From positions 57,115 through 121,114 of the forward strand of contig CAWCBG010000006.1 in NCBI GenBank assembly GCA_963793845.1: a stretch of 64,000 nucleotides of DNA, in the 5' to 3' direction. The notes under the pieces are model-generated. The model had not been told where the DNA came from and ran no database searches. It saw nothing but the letters and a program-made list of their open reading frames with translations. This DNA is from CAWCBG01 sp963793845 (GTDB lineage Bacteria > Acidobacteriota > Terriglobia > Terriglobales > Acidobacteriaceae). Positions 16,558 to 24,204 of the stretch are shown here, in pieces (within the stretch, counting starts at the first letter, position 1; each line of letters begins with the position of its first letter). Made by a program: the position numbers and the translations under genes.

Positions 16558-16971
16558 ATGAAAAAGCCTGTCCCGATGGAGTCGGCCTCTGCGCGAATCG
16601 ACGAGAAGATCATGGAACTTGGCGACTGGCGCGGGAAGACGCTTGCGAAAGTGCGGGCAATCATTCACCAGGCAGACCCTGACATTGTCGAAGAGTGGAA
16701 GTGGGTCAAGGCGACGTCGCCGGGTACTCCCGTCTTTTCCCACGGCGGCATCGTCTGCACCGGAGAGACTCACAAGAACGTCGTCAAGATGACATTTGCC
16801 AAGGGAGCCGCGTTGCCGGACCCTTTCGGTCTATTCAACTCCGGCCTTGATGGGAATGTCAGGCGCGCCATCGATATCCACGAAGGCGACAAGGTCAATG
16901 AGGCGGCCTTGAAGGAGCTCATCCGCGCTGCCGTGGCGCTCAACCTCAAAGGCAAGAGCCAGCGCGCGTAG
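16558..16971 (+). CDS. DUF1801 domain protein
   Basis: From ATG 16558 (GGAG 8 nt upstream; a TTG at 16546 is also in frame) the product has 137 residues. The features KVRAIIHQADPDIVEEWKW, PVFSHGGIVCTGETHKNVVKMTFAKGAAL and DLFN-like PFGLFNSGLDGN fit DUF1801 (YdhG/YjbR-like fold), a small cytoplasmic protein of unknown biochemical role. It stands alone between the carboxypeptidase and tadA genes. Confidence 0.9.
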   Translation: MKKPVPMESASARIDEKIMELGDWRGKTLAKVRAIIHQADPDIVEEWKWVKATSPGTPVFSHGGIVCTGETHKNVVKMTFAKGAALPDPFGLFNSGLDGNVRRAIDIHEGDKVNEAALKELIRAAVALNLKGKSQRA

Positions 16972-16998
16972 GTTCCCAGCCTTTCACCGAAGGATGGA

Positions 16999-17472
16999 TT
17001 ATCCCTTGATTTCCGGAGCTACGCGTTTGTCGCGGAAGAAGGTCTGCAGCAGGTCCATGCAGCGGGCGGCCAGCACGCCTGACGAGACTTCGACACGGTG
17101 ATTCAGCTTGGGATGGTTGAGCACCTGCAGCATGGAGTGGACGGCGCCCGCTTTGGGATCGTCCGCGCCATAGACGACGCGGCGAATGCGCGCGTGGGTA
17201 ATGGCTCCGGCGCACATGGCGCAGGGCTCGACGGTAACGAAGAGATCGCAATCCAGCAGGCGATAGTTGCTGAGATGCCATCCCGCCTCGCGCAAGGCCA
17301 GTACCTCGGCGTGGGCGGTGGGATCGTTACCGCTGACCGGACGATTGCAGCCGCGTCCGACGATCTGGCCGTCGCGCACCACGACCGCGCCTACGGGAAC
17401 CTCGCCCAACGCCAGCGCGCGTTGCGCCTCGCGCAGGGCTTCCTCCATCCAGAGTTCATCAGCCACGGACAT
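16999..17472 (-). CDS. tadA: tRNA-specific adenosine deaminase
   Basis: The 157-residue protein has the cytidine/deoxycytidylate deaminase fold with zinc ligands His54 (in TAHAE, proton-shuttling Glu56) and Cys84/Cys87 in VEPCAMC. TadA deaminates A34 of tRNA-Arg(ACG) to inosine, an essential step for CGN decoding. Family features such as EVPVGAVVV and GCNRPVSGNDPTAHAE are intact, and length matches the family. It stands as a single gene pointing left, with a GC-rich repeat behind its start. Confidence 0.96.
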   Translation of the reverse strand: MSVADELWMEEALREAQRALALGEVPVGAVVVRDGQIVGRGCNRPVSGNDPTAHAEVLALREAGWHLSNYRLLDCDLFVTVEPCAMCAGAITHARIRRVVYGADDPKAGAVHSMLQVLNHPKLNHRVEVSSGVLAARCMDLLQTFFRDKRVAPEIKG

Positions 17473-17538
17473 GTGAGCATGAGCGTAAAGCAGGAGGGGG
17501 CAATTGGCAATGTTGCTGAGTGCGGGCCGTGAGGCGCA

Positions 17539-17639
17539 GGCCGCTACGCGGCCAAAAGCATCGGCAATCGCGCACTAACCCGGGGCGAGAAGACCCCGGG
17601 ATGTGGCTACCATTAATACCCTTTGGCCGCGTAGCGGCC
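17539..17639. repeat. Three-hairpin GC-rich intergenic repeat
   Basis: GGCCGCTACGCGGCC (17539-17553) recurs as its reverse complement GGCCGCGTAGCGGCC (17625-17639), each extended by matching flanks (CCAAAAG / CTTTGG). Between them CCCGGGG and CCCCGGG (17579-17600) form a stem with an 8-nt loop. The whole element is a REP/BIME-like inverted composite between tadA and the asparaginase gene. Confidence 0.75.
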
Positions 17640-17665
17640 CTGATTCTCGGGGAGAGCACATCCCG

Positions 17666-18889
17666 CTATTTCTTCTGTTCGGGATCGAGGTGGCGTTTGC
17701 CGGGCATGGGCGGCCAGCCCAGCGAGGCTCCCTGGAAGAGCGCGACAGCATTCTCGTAGCGCTTGCCGTTGCCGTCGTGCACGGCGAAGCGCCGCGGATG
17801 CTCGGGTGGCCCGCTCCACAGGCACACACCGGAATAAGCGCCGTCCTTGCGCAGGATATAGAAGCTCATGTCGACGTAGTTCAGCTTCTCTTTATTGCCG
17901 TTAAAGTTGCGCACGATGCGCTGCAGGGCGTCCATGCCGGCTTCCTGGGGAGACATGCCATGCCGCATATTTTCGACGATAGTGTGCGCGCCGCAAATCT
18001 TGATGTTCTCCTCGCCGTTGCCGGTTGCGCCTGCCGAGCCTACGTCCTGATCGGTATAGCTGCCGGCGCCGATGATGGGCGAGTCGCCGGCGCGGCCGGG
18101 AATCTTCCAGGCCAGTCCGCTGGTGGTGGTCGCGCCTGACATCTCGCCTTTCTCATTCACCACCGAGCAATGAATGGTGCCGGTCGGGGGATGCAGCACA
18201 TGCTGGATCGCCGTGGCGCGGTATTCGGGTCCGATGCCGAGTCGCGCGGCCGCTTCCTCCATCTTCTGCATGCGCTCATCGAGCAACTCGGATTCATTGC
18301 CGTTTTCGCTGGGGAACTTGAACTTCGGGCTGGCGAGGCCAGGTCCCCACCAGTCCTCGTTCGACATGGTCTCGCGCCACAATTGCCAGGTCTTGCGCGA
18401 GCGCTCGGTGAGCAGGTTCTCGCGCGGGAATCCCATGAGAAAGCCGAATTTCTGCGCGCCCTCGCCCACCAGCATCACATGGCCGGTGTGTTCCATCACG
18501 GTCTTCGCCAGCAGCGATACATTCTTGATCTCGCGGACGCCGGCGACTGATCCGGCCATGCGCGTTGGGCCATGCATGCAGCAGGAGTCGAGTTCGACCA
18601 CGCAGTCTTCGTTGGGCAGTCCGCCGAGGCCCACGCTATCGTCATTGGGATCGTCTTCCGGGCCGGTGATCACCTGCATGACGGCGTCGAGGGTATCACC
18701 GCCACTCTGCAGCAGGGCGTAGCCGCGATCAAGGTAGTTGTAGCCGTTCGCGGCGCAGATAATGACCGGCGCTTTCGGCTTGTCGGCGGGAGCACTGGTC
18801 TTGCCTGGCGTCTGACCTCGTAGATCGAGTGCCAGCGATGCGGAGCCGATGGCGGTGGTAGCGATAAAACCGCGGCGAGTAACTTTCAT
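17666..18889 (-). CDS. Tat-exported N4-asparaginase / isoaspartyl peptidase family hydrolase
   Basis: From ATG 18889 (GGGAGAAAT upstream) the product has 407 residues. The N-terminus MKVTRRGFIATTAIG is a twin-arginine signal. The rest is an N-terminal-nucleophile hydrolase of the glycosylasparaginase type: GGDTLDAVMQ, SVGLGGLPNEDCVVELDSCCM, the autocleavage/nucleophile site at Thr238 in PPTGTIHCSVV, SGATTTSGLAWKIPGR and GDSPIIGAGSY. Such enzymes mature by self-cleavage and hydrolyse N4-linked sugars or beta-aspartyl bonds. The residue before the nucleophile is Gly instead of the Asp usual in glycosylasparaginases, so isoaspartyl-peptidase-like activity is also possible. Confidence 0.92.
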   Translation of the reverse strand: MKVTRRGFIATTAIGSASLALDLRGQTPGKTSAPADKPKAPVIICAANGYNYLDRGYALLQSGGDTLDAVMQVITGPEDDPNDDSVGLGGLPNEDCVVELDSCCMHGPTRMAGSVAGVREIKNVSLLAKTVMEHTGHVMLVGEGAQKFGFLMGFPRENLLTERSRKTWQLWRETMSNEDWWGPGLASPKFKFPSENGNESELLDERMQKMEEAAARLGIGPEYRATAIQHVLHPPTGTIHCSVVNEKGEMSGATTTSGLAWKIPGRAGDSPIIGAGSYTDQDVGSAGATGNGEENIKICGAHTIVENMRHGMSPQEAGMDALQRIVRNFNGNKEKLNYVDMSFYILRKDGAYSGVCLWSGPPEHPRRFAVHDGNGKRYENAVALFQGASLGWPPMPGKRHLDPEQKK

Positions 18890-18909
18890 GGATTTCTCCC
18901 GGAGAGATG

Positions 18910-19095
18910 AAAACCAAGCAGGATAGCACGTGGGCGGGACGAAGGGGCGCACACCGGATTCAGCCTTCGATGTTCTTGCGCGTTCTTTGATGTGGTTGCG
19001 TCGTCAGGGGAAAGCAGGTCCTTCGACTGCGCGACCGCCCGACCCGGAAGGGAATCGGGTCAGGCGGCCGCTTCGCTCAGGATGACGACCCAATC
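18910..19095. repeat. REP-like GC-rich hairpin in intergenic spacer
   Basis: Between the asparaginase and release-factor-like genes, CCTTCGACTGCGCG (19019 on), CCCGACCCGG...GAATCGGGTC and GCGGCCGCTTCGCTCAGGATGACG form the pattern of the 'CCTTCGACT...CGCTCAGGATGAC' family of intergenic repeats seen in many soil bacteria. No gene is seen here. Confidence 0.5.
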
Positions 19096-19130
19096 ATAGT
19101 GCGCGCACCATGTTCGGGCGCAGCGCGCTG

Positions 19131-20300
19131 CTACACTGCGACCTTCGCGGGAGTACTTTGATCGGCGCGGAAACGGAGCAGCGCGCCAATGCGGCCGATC
19201 TTGTCGAACTCCTCGTTGTCGTGAATGTAGACAATCTCGATGCCGCCGCGAATGGCGTGGCCTACGATGGCGTCTCCGATGTCCTCCAGCTCGGTGTTGG
19301 GCTTGCCGCAGACAGTGCAATTGGGGCTCAGGTGGTAATCCATGTGACCGCAGTGGTAGCACTTCACGCCGTGCGCCTGGAAGTTTGACGCCAGCAGCAG
19401 GGTTTGTACCTCGCCGACTTCGAGCGAGCGCAGCACGCGCCGCAGTCCGATGGCGCCTAACCCGTTAGCATGAGCTTCGCTGATGACGTCGCCGATCAGC
19501 TTCTTCTTCCGCTCGGCTTCGTACTCGCGCAGCATGGTCTGGGCGATCTCTTTGATTTCTTCGGGCGTTGCGAGCTTGTAGTTGATACGGAAGTGTCCTA
19601 CCAGGTGCTGTTTCGCGTAAGGATGGAGATGCGGCTCGATCTCAGGCCACAGTTCGTCGGCGCAGCCAATCAGCAGCCGGTCGCACTCGCCGCGCTCGAA
19701 GTAGCCGGTGATGTGGTCGGCGACGGCCTTGAAGTGCAGCATGGCTTCGTTCAGCTTGCTGCGCTCGGCGTGGCCTCCGTCGTAACCTCCCCAGCCGTCG
19801 CTTTTGATGCGATGCGGCAGGAAATTAACGAAGTCCTGGCGCTCTTGGATGCTCTTGTCCACGATTTCGAAGATTCGCGCCTTGGCACGGTCGGCGACAA
19901 GCACGCAGGCCCGGCTGGCTCCATCGAGCACCGCCGCCAGCGGCTTGAGGTGGAAGCGCTGATTCAGGATCAACCTGGTCTTCGGCAACTGCGCGGGAAC
20001 GTCGAACTCCCGCCAGAACTCATGCTTGGAGCTGGCGAAAATCGCCTTGGCCTGGCCACCGTTGCCATGCAGCGTCTCGACCAGGCTGTTGATGCGCGTA
20101 AGGTCGGTGCGCGCGCAGGCGGTCTTGCTGCCGCTCTTCTCCGCTTCGCGGAGAGCATTGCGGATCAGGTCTTTGACCAGGATGGATTCTTCGCGATGGG
20201 TTCGGTTCAGCGGGGTTGCGGGCTGGTAGTAAAACGTAACCGCACAGCTTTCGGGGGAATGGAAGTTGGCGAGTTCTCGGATGTCATCTCTAGTGATCAT
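19131..20300 (-). CDS. Bacterial archaeo-eukaryotic release factor homologue (baeRF)
   Basis: The 389-residue protein has the eRF1/Vms1-like layout: an N-terminal domain (1-120), a middle RNase-H-like domain (about 125-265, with LAAVLDGASRACVLVADRAKARIFE and CDRLLIGCADE), then a C-terminal L7Ae/eRF1-domain-3 part broken by a zinc knuckle pair Cys314/Cys317 and Cys328/Cys331, ending in GGIEIVYIHDNEEFDKIGRIGALLRF. Bacterial members of this superfamily were proposed to act in ribosome rescue or peptidyl-tRNA hydrolysis. There is no GGQ or Gln loop that I can see clearly. It lies 63 bases after the hibernation-factor/sigma fusion, in one operon. Confidence 0.87.
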   Translation of the reverse strand: MITRDDIRELANFHSPESCAVTFYYQPATPLNRTHREESILVKDLIRNALREAEKSGSKTACARTDLTRINSLVETLHGNGGQAKAIFASSKHEFWREFDVPAQLPKTRLILNQRFHLKPLAAVLDGASRACVLVADRAKARIFEIVDKSIQERQDFVNFLPHRIKSDGWGGYDGGHAERSKLNEAMLHFKAVADHITGYFERGECDRLLIGCADELWPEIEPHLHPYAKQHLVGHFRINYKLATPEEIKEIAQTMLREYEAERKKKLIGDVISEAHANGLGAIGLRRVLRSLEVGEVQTLLLASNFQAHGVKCYHCGHMDYHLSPNCTVCGKPNTELEDIGDAIVGHAIRGGIEIVYIHDNEEFDKIGRIGALLRFRADQSTPAKVAV

Positions 20301-20363
20301 TCCGGTTCTCCTGACCGATTATTCGATTCTTGATGAAGTATGAGGGTGAAAGAAGCGCTCACA

Positions 20364-21407
20364 TCAGGCGCTCCTGGCATGCTCGACGAGTTTCTCCTTG
20401 AGAGGGTGCTTGATGGGCAAGGCGCTCTGCAGATGTTCGCGTGCCCTGCGAATGGACGCGCGTACCTCGTCCACATGGCGGTTGGTGATGTCGGCAATTT
20501 CCTCCAGCGTGAAACCTTCGATGGTGTACAGGATGAAGGCTTCGCGTTCGTGGAGTCCGCCTTTGAGCAGTGTGTTCTCCACCAGGTTGATGAGCTCGCT
20601 GCGCGCGGCCAGCTCTTCGGGATTCTCCGAGGCCGAGTCGGGGATGAGGTTCTCCTCGTACAGCGGCTCATCGGGTTCGCGGAATTGCAGGAACGGCTCG
20701 TCGCTAGCCTGAACATTCTGGATGCCGTGGCGCGAACGTTGCAGCGGAATCTCCGTTCCGTCGAACGCCGGCGCCGAGAGTCGGTCGATGGCCTGATTGG
20801 CCAAACGATACAGCCAGGGCTCCAGCTTGCCGCGCTCGGGAGGATCGTTCTGCTCGCTCAGAGCATTGGCGATCGCTTCTCCGATAACGTCGTCTACCGT
20901 CAGCCGGCCGGGCAGCAGTTGCCCTTGGCTTTCGCGATAAGTCAGCTGGCGCTCGACATAGCGTTGCAGGCGGGGAAGATTGACATCGATGTATTGGGAA
21001 ACGTCGCCGGGCGAAATGGTCTCAGGCCTGACCGCGGCGAAGGTCTCCTCGAAGGGAACCGTACCAACGCCGGTGTCGCGTGCGGCGCGCCGATGCGGCC
21101 AGCCGTGGTGGCTGCGCAGCAGTTGCTTATGCTTCTTCAACTGCTCGATCAGCGCGTCAAAGGTGGATTTCACCGCTGAGATAATCGCGCCCGCCTGTTC
21201 CCGCGCTACCATTTGGCCGGTCGGCAGGCGCAGGTTAAGCGAAACCGCAAATCCTAAGGGCGCACCGGTATCTTCCACCACGCCCTTCAGGTGGACTAAT
21301 CCGGGGCGAAATACCCGAAGGTACTTGTCAAGTTTTGCGATTTGCTGATTGATGAGACTTTCGAGGTCGGGAGTTTTAGAAATCTTGTAGCTGATATGAA
21401 CATTCAT
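20364..21407 (-). CDS. HPF/RaiA ribosome-hibernation domain fused to sigma-70-like domains
   Basis: From ATG 21407 (GAGAGG 6 nt upstream) the product has 347 residues. Residues 1-105 are an S30AE/HPF domain (MNVHISYKISKTPDLESLI, LDKYLRVFRPG, FDALIEQLKKHKQLL), the fold that plugs idle ribosomes. After a linker, residues about 130-210 resemble sigma region 2 (LPRLQRYVERQL, LTVDDVIGEAIANAL, LEPWLYRLANQAIDRL). Residues about 275-335 resemble sigma region 4 with its helix-turn-helix (LHEREAFILYTIEGFTLEEIADI, VDEVRASIRRAREHL). A ribosome-binding domain fused to a sigma-like protein is unusual and suggests a link between translational state and transcription. The next gene is the release-factor homologue. 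Confidence 0.85.
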   Translation of the reverse strand: MNVHISYKISKTPDLESLINQQIAKLDKYLRVFRPGLVHLKGVVEDTGAPLGFAVSLNLRLPTGQMVAREQAGAIISAVKSTFDALIEQLKKHKQLLRSHHGWPHRRAARDTGVGTVPFEETFAAVRPETISPGDVSQYIDVNLPRLQRYVERQLTYRESQGQLLPGRLTVDDVIGEAIANALSEQNDPPERGKLEPWLYRLANQAIDRLSAPAFDGTEIPLQRSRHGIQNVQASDEPFLQFREPDEPLYEENLIPDSASENPEELAARSELINLVENTLLKGGLHEREAFILYTIEGFTLEEIADITNRHVDEVRASIRRAREHLQSALPIKHPLKEKLVEHARSA

Positions 21408-21632
21408 CAAAGGCCTCTCCGGATGGAGTCGATCCATCCGCAGCTACGTTCCTCTGTTACTTGAATTTTACTCCTCCTAATACAGAAGCAAGCAAAAAGT
21501 GGGAAGTTGCACCGGATAAGGTGTGGGACATGGAAAAGCCGAGTCCGGGAAGAGGCGGGATTTGACGGACGGCAAGTAGCGAAGGCCTTCGTCTGGGGGA
21601 AGGCCTTCCAACGTGACCAGTACGAAGGGAGC

Positions 21633-22667
21633 TTATGGGATACGGACCTTAGAGTCCGGCCCGGGCTTCACATGGATGGTCTCGATGAATCGCACCTTCC
21701 GGTTCTGCAGCTTCATCACCAGCGACGAGGTGCGGACGCCGTCTCCGAAGAAGCGCACGCCTTTCAGCAGCGGGCCGTCGGTTACGCCGGTTGCGGCAAA
21801 GACAATGTTCTTTCCCGGGGCCAGTTCCTCGGCCGTGTACGTACGCTTGGGATCGGTGATCCCCATGTCTTTCATACGCTCGGCCTGTTCGGGGGTGTAG
21901 CCGGTCAGCCGTCCCACCATATAGCCGTTGAGGCAGCGGACGGCGGCAGCGGTGATCACGCCTTCGGGAGCGCCGCCGATGCCCATCACGGCGTGCACGC
22001 CCGAACCGAGCATGCCAGTGGCAACGCCGGGGGACAGATCGCCGTCGCCGATCAGGCGAATCCGGGCTCCGGCCTTGCGGATGTCGGCAATCAGCTTCTC
22101 GTGCCGTGGCCGGTCAAGAATAATAATGACCAGGTCTTCCACTTTGCGGCCCAGCACCTTGGCGATCACGGCCAGGTTATGGCCCACCGGTGCCTCCAGA
22201 TCGACCACGCCCCGGCACGATGGGCCCACGACGATCTTTTCCATGTAGCAGTCCGGAGCGTGCAGCAGTCCGCCCCGCTCGGAGGCAGCGAGCACGGTGA
22301 TCGCGCCCGGGGATCCGGTAGCGCAAAGATTGGTGCCTTCCAGCGGATCGACGGCGATGTCAACCGAGGGATAGGTCGCCCCGTCCTGCTTGCCTACCTT
22401 CTCCCCGATGTAGAGCATGGGGGCTTCATCGCGCTCGCCCTCCCCAATGACGATGGTTCCGTCCATGGGAACGGAGTCCATCACACTGCGCATGGTCTCG
22501 GTGGCCATCTGGTCGGCCAGTTGGCGCTCGCCCTGGCCCATGGTTTTGGCCGAGGCGATGGCGGATTCTTCGACCACACGCAGGAACTCGAGCGCCAGGT
22601 CGGACTCGAAGTTGTTCTTGAAGGAATTCTCGGTTTGTTTTGATTGCCTTTGAATTGTGGTCGCCAT
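21633..22667 (-). CDS. glpX: Fructose-1,6-bisphosphatase class II
   Basis: From ATG 22667 (GGAGAT upstream) the product has 344 residues of GlpX type: TIVIGEGERDEAPMLYIGEKVG, the metal/phosphate motif D107-PLEGTN, GGAPEGVITAAAVRCLNGY and a TGVTDGPLLKGVRF segment. It hydrolyses fructose 1,6-bisphosphate to fructose 6-phosphate in gluconeogenesis, in the cytoplasm. The open frame upstream of 22667 lacks a ribosome site. It stands 111 bases from the acyl-CoA dehydrogenase gene, on the same strand. Confidence 0.96.
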   Translation of the reverse strand: MATTIQRQSKQTENSFKNNFESDLALEFLRVVEESAIASAKTMGQGERQLADQMATETMRSVMDSVPMDGTIVIGEGERDEAPMLYIGEKVGKQDGATYPSVDIAVDPLEGTNLCATGSPGAITVLAASERGGLLHAPDCYMEKIVVGPSCRGVVDLEAPVGHNLAVIAKVLGRKVEDLVIIILDRPRHEKLIADIRKAGARIRLIGDGDLSPGVATGMLGSGVHAVMGIGGAPEGVITAAAVRCLNGYMVGRLTGYTPEQAERMKDMGITDPKRTYTAEELAPGKNIVFAATGVTDGPLLKGVRFFGDGVRTSSLVMKLQNRKVRFIETIHVKPGPDSKVRIP

Positions 22668-22778
22668 GTGATCTCCGAGAGAGGCGCAGCTTGCGGGGCC
22701 AGATATCCTGCTTCCGAAACTCAGCAAGGATACACCCGCGATAAGTCCTGTTCACGTGATTTCGGTCACAGAGCGTCG

Positions 22779-23957
22779 CTAGTACGCTGCTATCCCGGTG
22801 ATGTGCTCCCCGATAATCAGCGTATGAATGTCGTGCGTGCCTTCGTAAGTCTTCACCGACTCCAGGTTGGCCATGTGGCGGAAGATGGGATACTCGTCGG
22901 CGATGCCGTTGCCGCCGAGAATGTCGCGTCCCATGCGGGCGCACTCGAGGGCCATCCAGACATTGTTTCGTTTCGCCATGGAGATGTGCCAGGGCTTGAC
23001 CTTACCCGCATCTTTGAGACGGCCAACCTGGAGCGCCAGAAGCTGCGCCTTGGTGATCTCGCTGATCATCCAGACCAGCTTCTCCTGTACGAGTTGGTGT
23101 GAAGCGATGGGCTGATCGCGAAACTGCTTGCGGAACTGCGCGTACTGTAAAGCGCAGTCGTAGCAGGCCATGGCCGCTCCGATGGCTCCCCAGGCAATGC
23201 CGTAGCGGGCCTGGTTCAGGCAGCTCAAGGGCGAGCCCAGTCCCTTGGATAGAGGTAGAAGGTTTTCTGCGGGGATACGGACATCCTGTAAAGAAAGACT
23301 TGAAGTAACCGAAGCGCGCAGCGACCACTTGCCGTGGACGTCGGCAGCCTTGAAGCCGGGGCGGTCGGTCTCGACGATAAAGCCGCGGATGCGGTCGTCC
23401 TCGTCGGTGACCTTTGCCCAGATGATGGCAATATCGGCGATCGATCCTGAGGTGATCCACATCTTCTCGCCGTTGAGGAGGTAGCCGTCCCCGTCCTTCT
23501 TGGCGCGGGTGCGCATGGCTCCGGGATTTGAGCCGGCATCCGGTTCGGTCAGCCCGAAACACCCAAGGATTTCGCCCAGCGCCATCTTGGGCAGATACTT
23601 CTGCTTCTGATCCTCGCTGCCGAAGGTGTAAATGGGATACATACACAGGGCCGACTGCACGCTGACGAACGAGCGGACGCCGCTGTCGCCGCGCTCCAGC
23701 TCCTGGGTCATCAGGCCGTATTCCACAGCGGACATGCCGGCGCAGCCATAGCCCTGGAGGCTGGCTCCATAGAAGCCCAGCTCGCCCATGGGCTTTATCA
23801 GCTCTTTGGGAAAGCGGCCCTCGCGATTGCACTGCTCAATGATGGGGACGAGGTTCTCTTCGATGAACTGGCGGGTGTTGTCGCGCACCAGGCGCTCGTC
23901 GTCGCTGAGTAAAGTGTCGAGCTCGATGAAGTCCACGCCCTTGAACTTGATTGCCAT
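22779..23957 (-). CDS. gcdH: Glutaryl-CoA dehydrogenase-type acyl-CoA dehydrogenase
   Basis: From the ATG at 23957 (MAIKFKGVDF) the product has 392 residues with all three acyl-CoA dehydrogenase domains: N-terminal helices (GFYGASLQGYGCAGMS), FAD beta domain (CFGLTEPDAGSNPGAM, MWITSGSIADIAIIWAK), and C-terminal helices with the base Glu in VKTYEGTHDIHTLIIG. The set RFPKELIKPMGELGF, RGFIVETDRPGF and FRKQFRDQPIASHQLVQ resembles glutaryl-CoA dehydrogenases (lysine/tryptophan degradation), but other short-chain acyl-CoA substrates are possible. ATGs upstream (24110, 23996) are in frame but without a ribosome site. Confidence 0.87.
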   Translation of the reverse strand: MAIKFKGVDFIELDTLLSDDERLVRDNTRQFIEENLVPIIEQCNREGRFPKELIKPMGELGFYGASLQGYGCAGMSAVEYGLMTQELERGDSGVRSFVSVQSALCMYPIYTFGSEDQKQKYLPKMALGEILGCFGLTEPDAGSNPGAMRTRAKKDGDGYLLNGEKMWITSGSIADIAIIWAKVTDEDDRIRGFIVETDRPGFKAADVHGKWSLRASVTSSLSLQDVRIPAENLLPLSKGLGSPLSCLNQARYGIAWGAIGAAMACYDCALQYAQFRKQFRDQPIASHQLVQEKLVWMISEITKAQLLALQVGRLKDAGKVKPWHISMAKRNNVWMALECARMGRDILGGNGIADEYPIFRHMANLESVKTYEGTHDIHTLIIGEHITGIAAY

Positions 23958-24204
23958 TTTGCGTTCGCTCACTGGTAAGGAAGATTGCTCGCCCATGTTT
24001 CGCGGGTCAGACCCCAGGTAACGCGCGGAAGGAGCGCTTACAGGAGGATTTCTGCGGATAGGACAAACATTTGAAGGTATCAGGCAGGGAAGAGCAAGGT
24101 CAAACCGCAATAGCCAACATCGTTCATGCGATAAATCACTGACAGTTTAATGGTTCCGGGTCATACTGAACTCGTTTAACCTCACATTGGAACCCACGGA
24201 GGAT

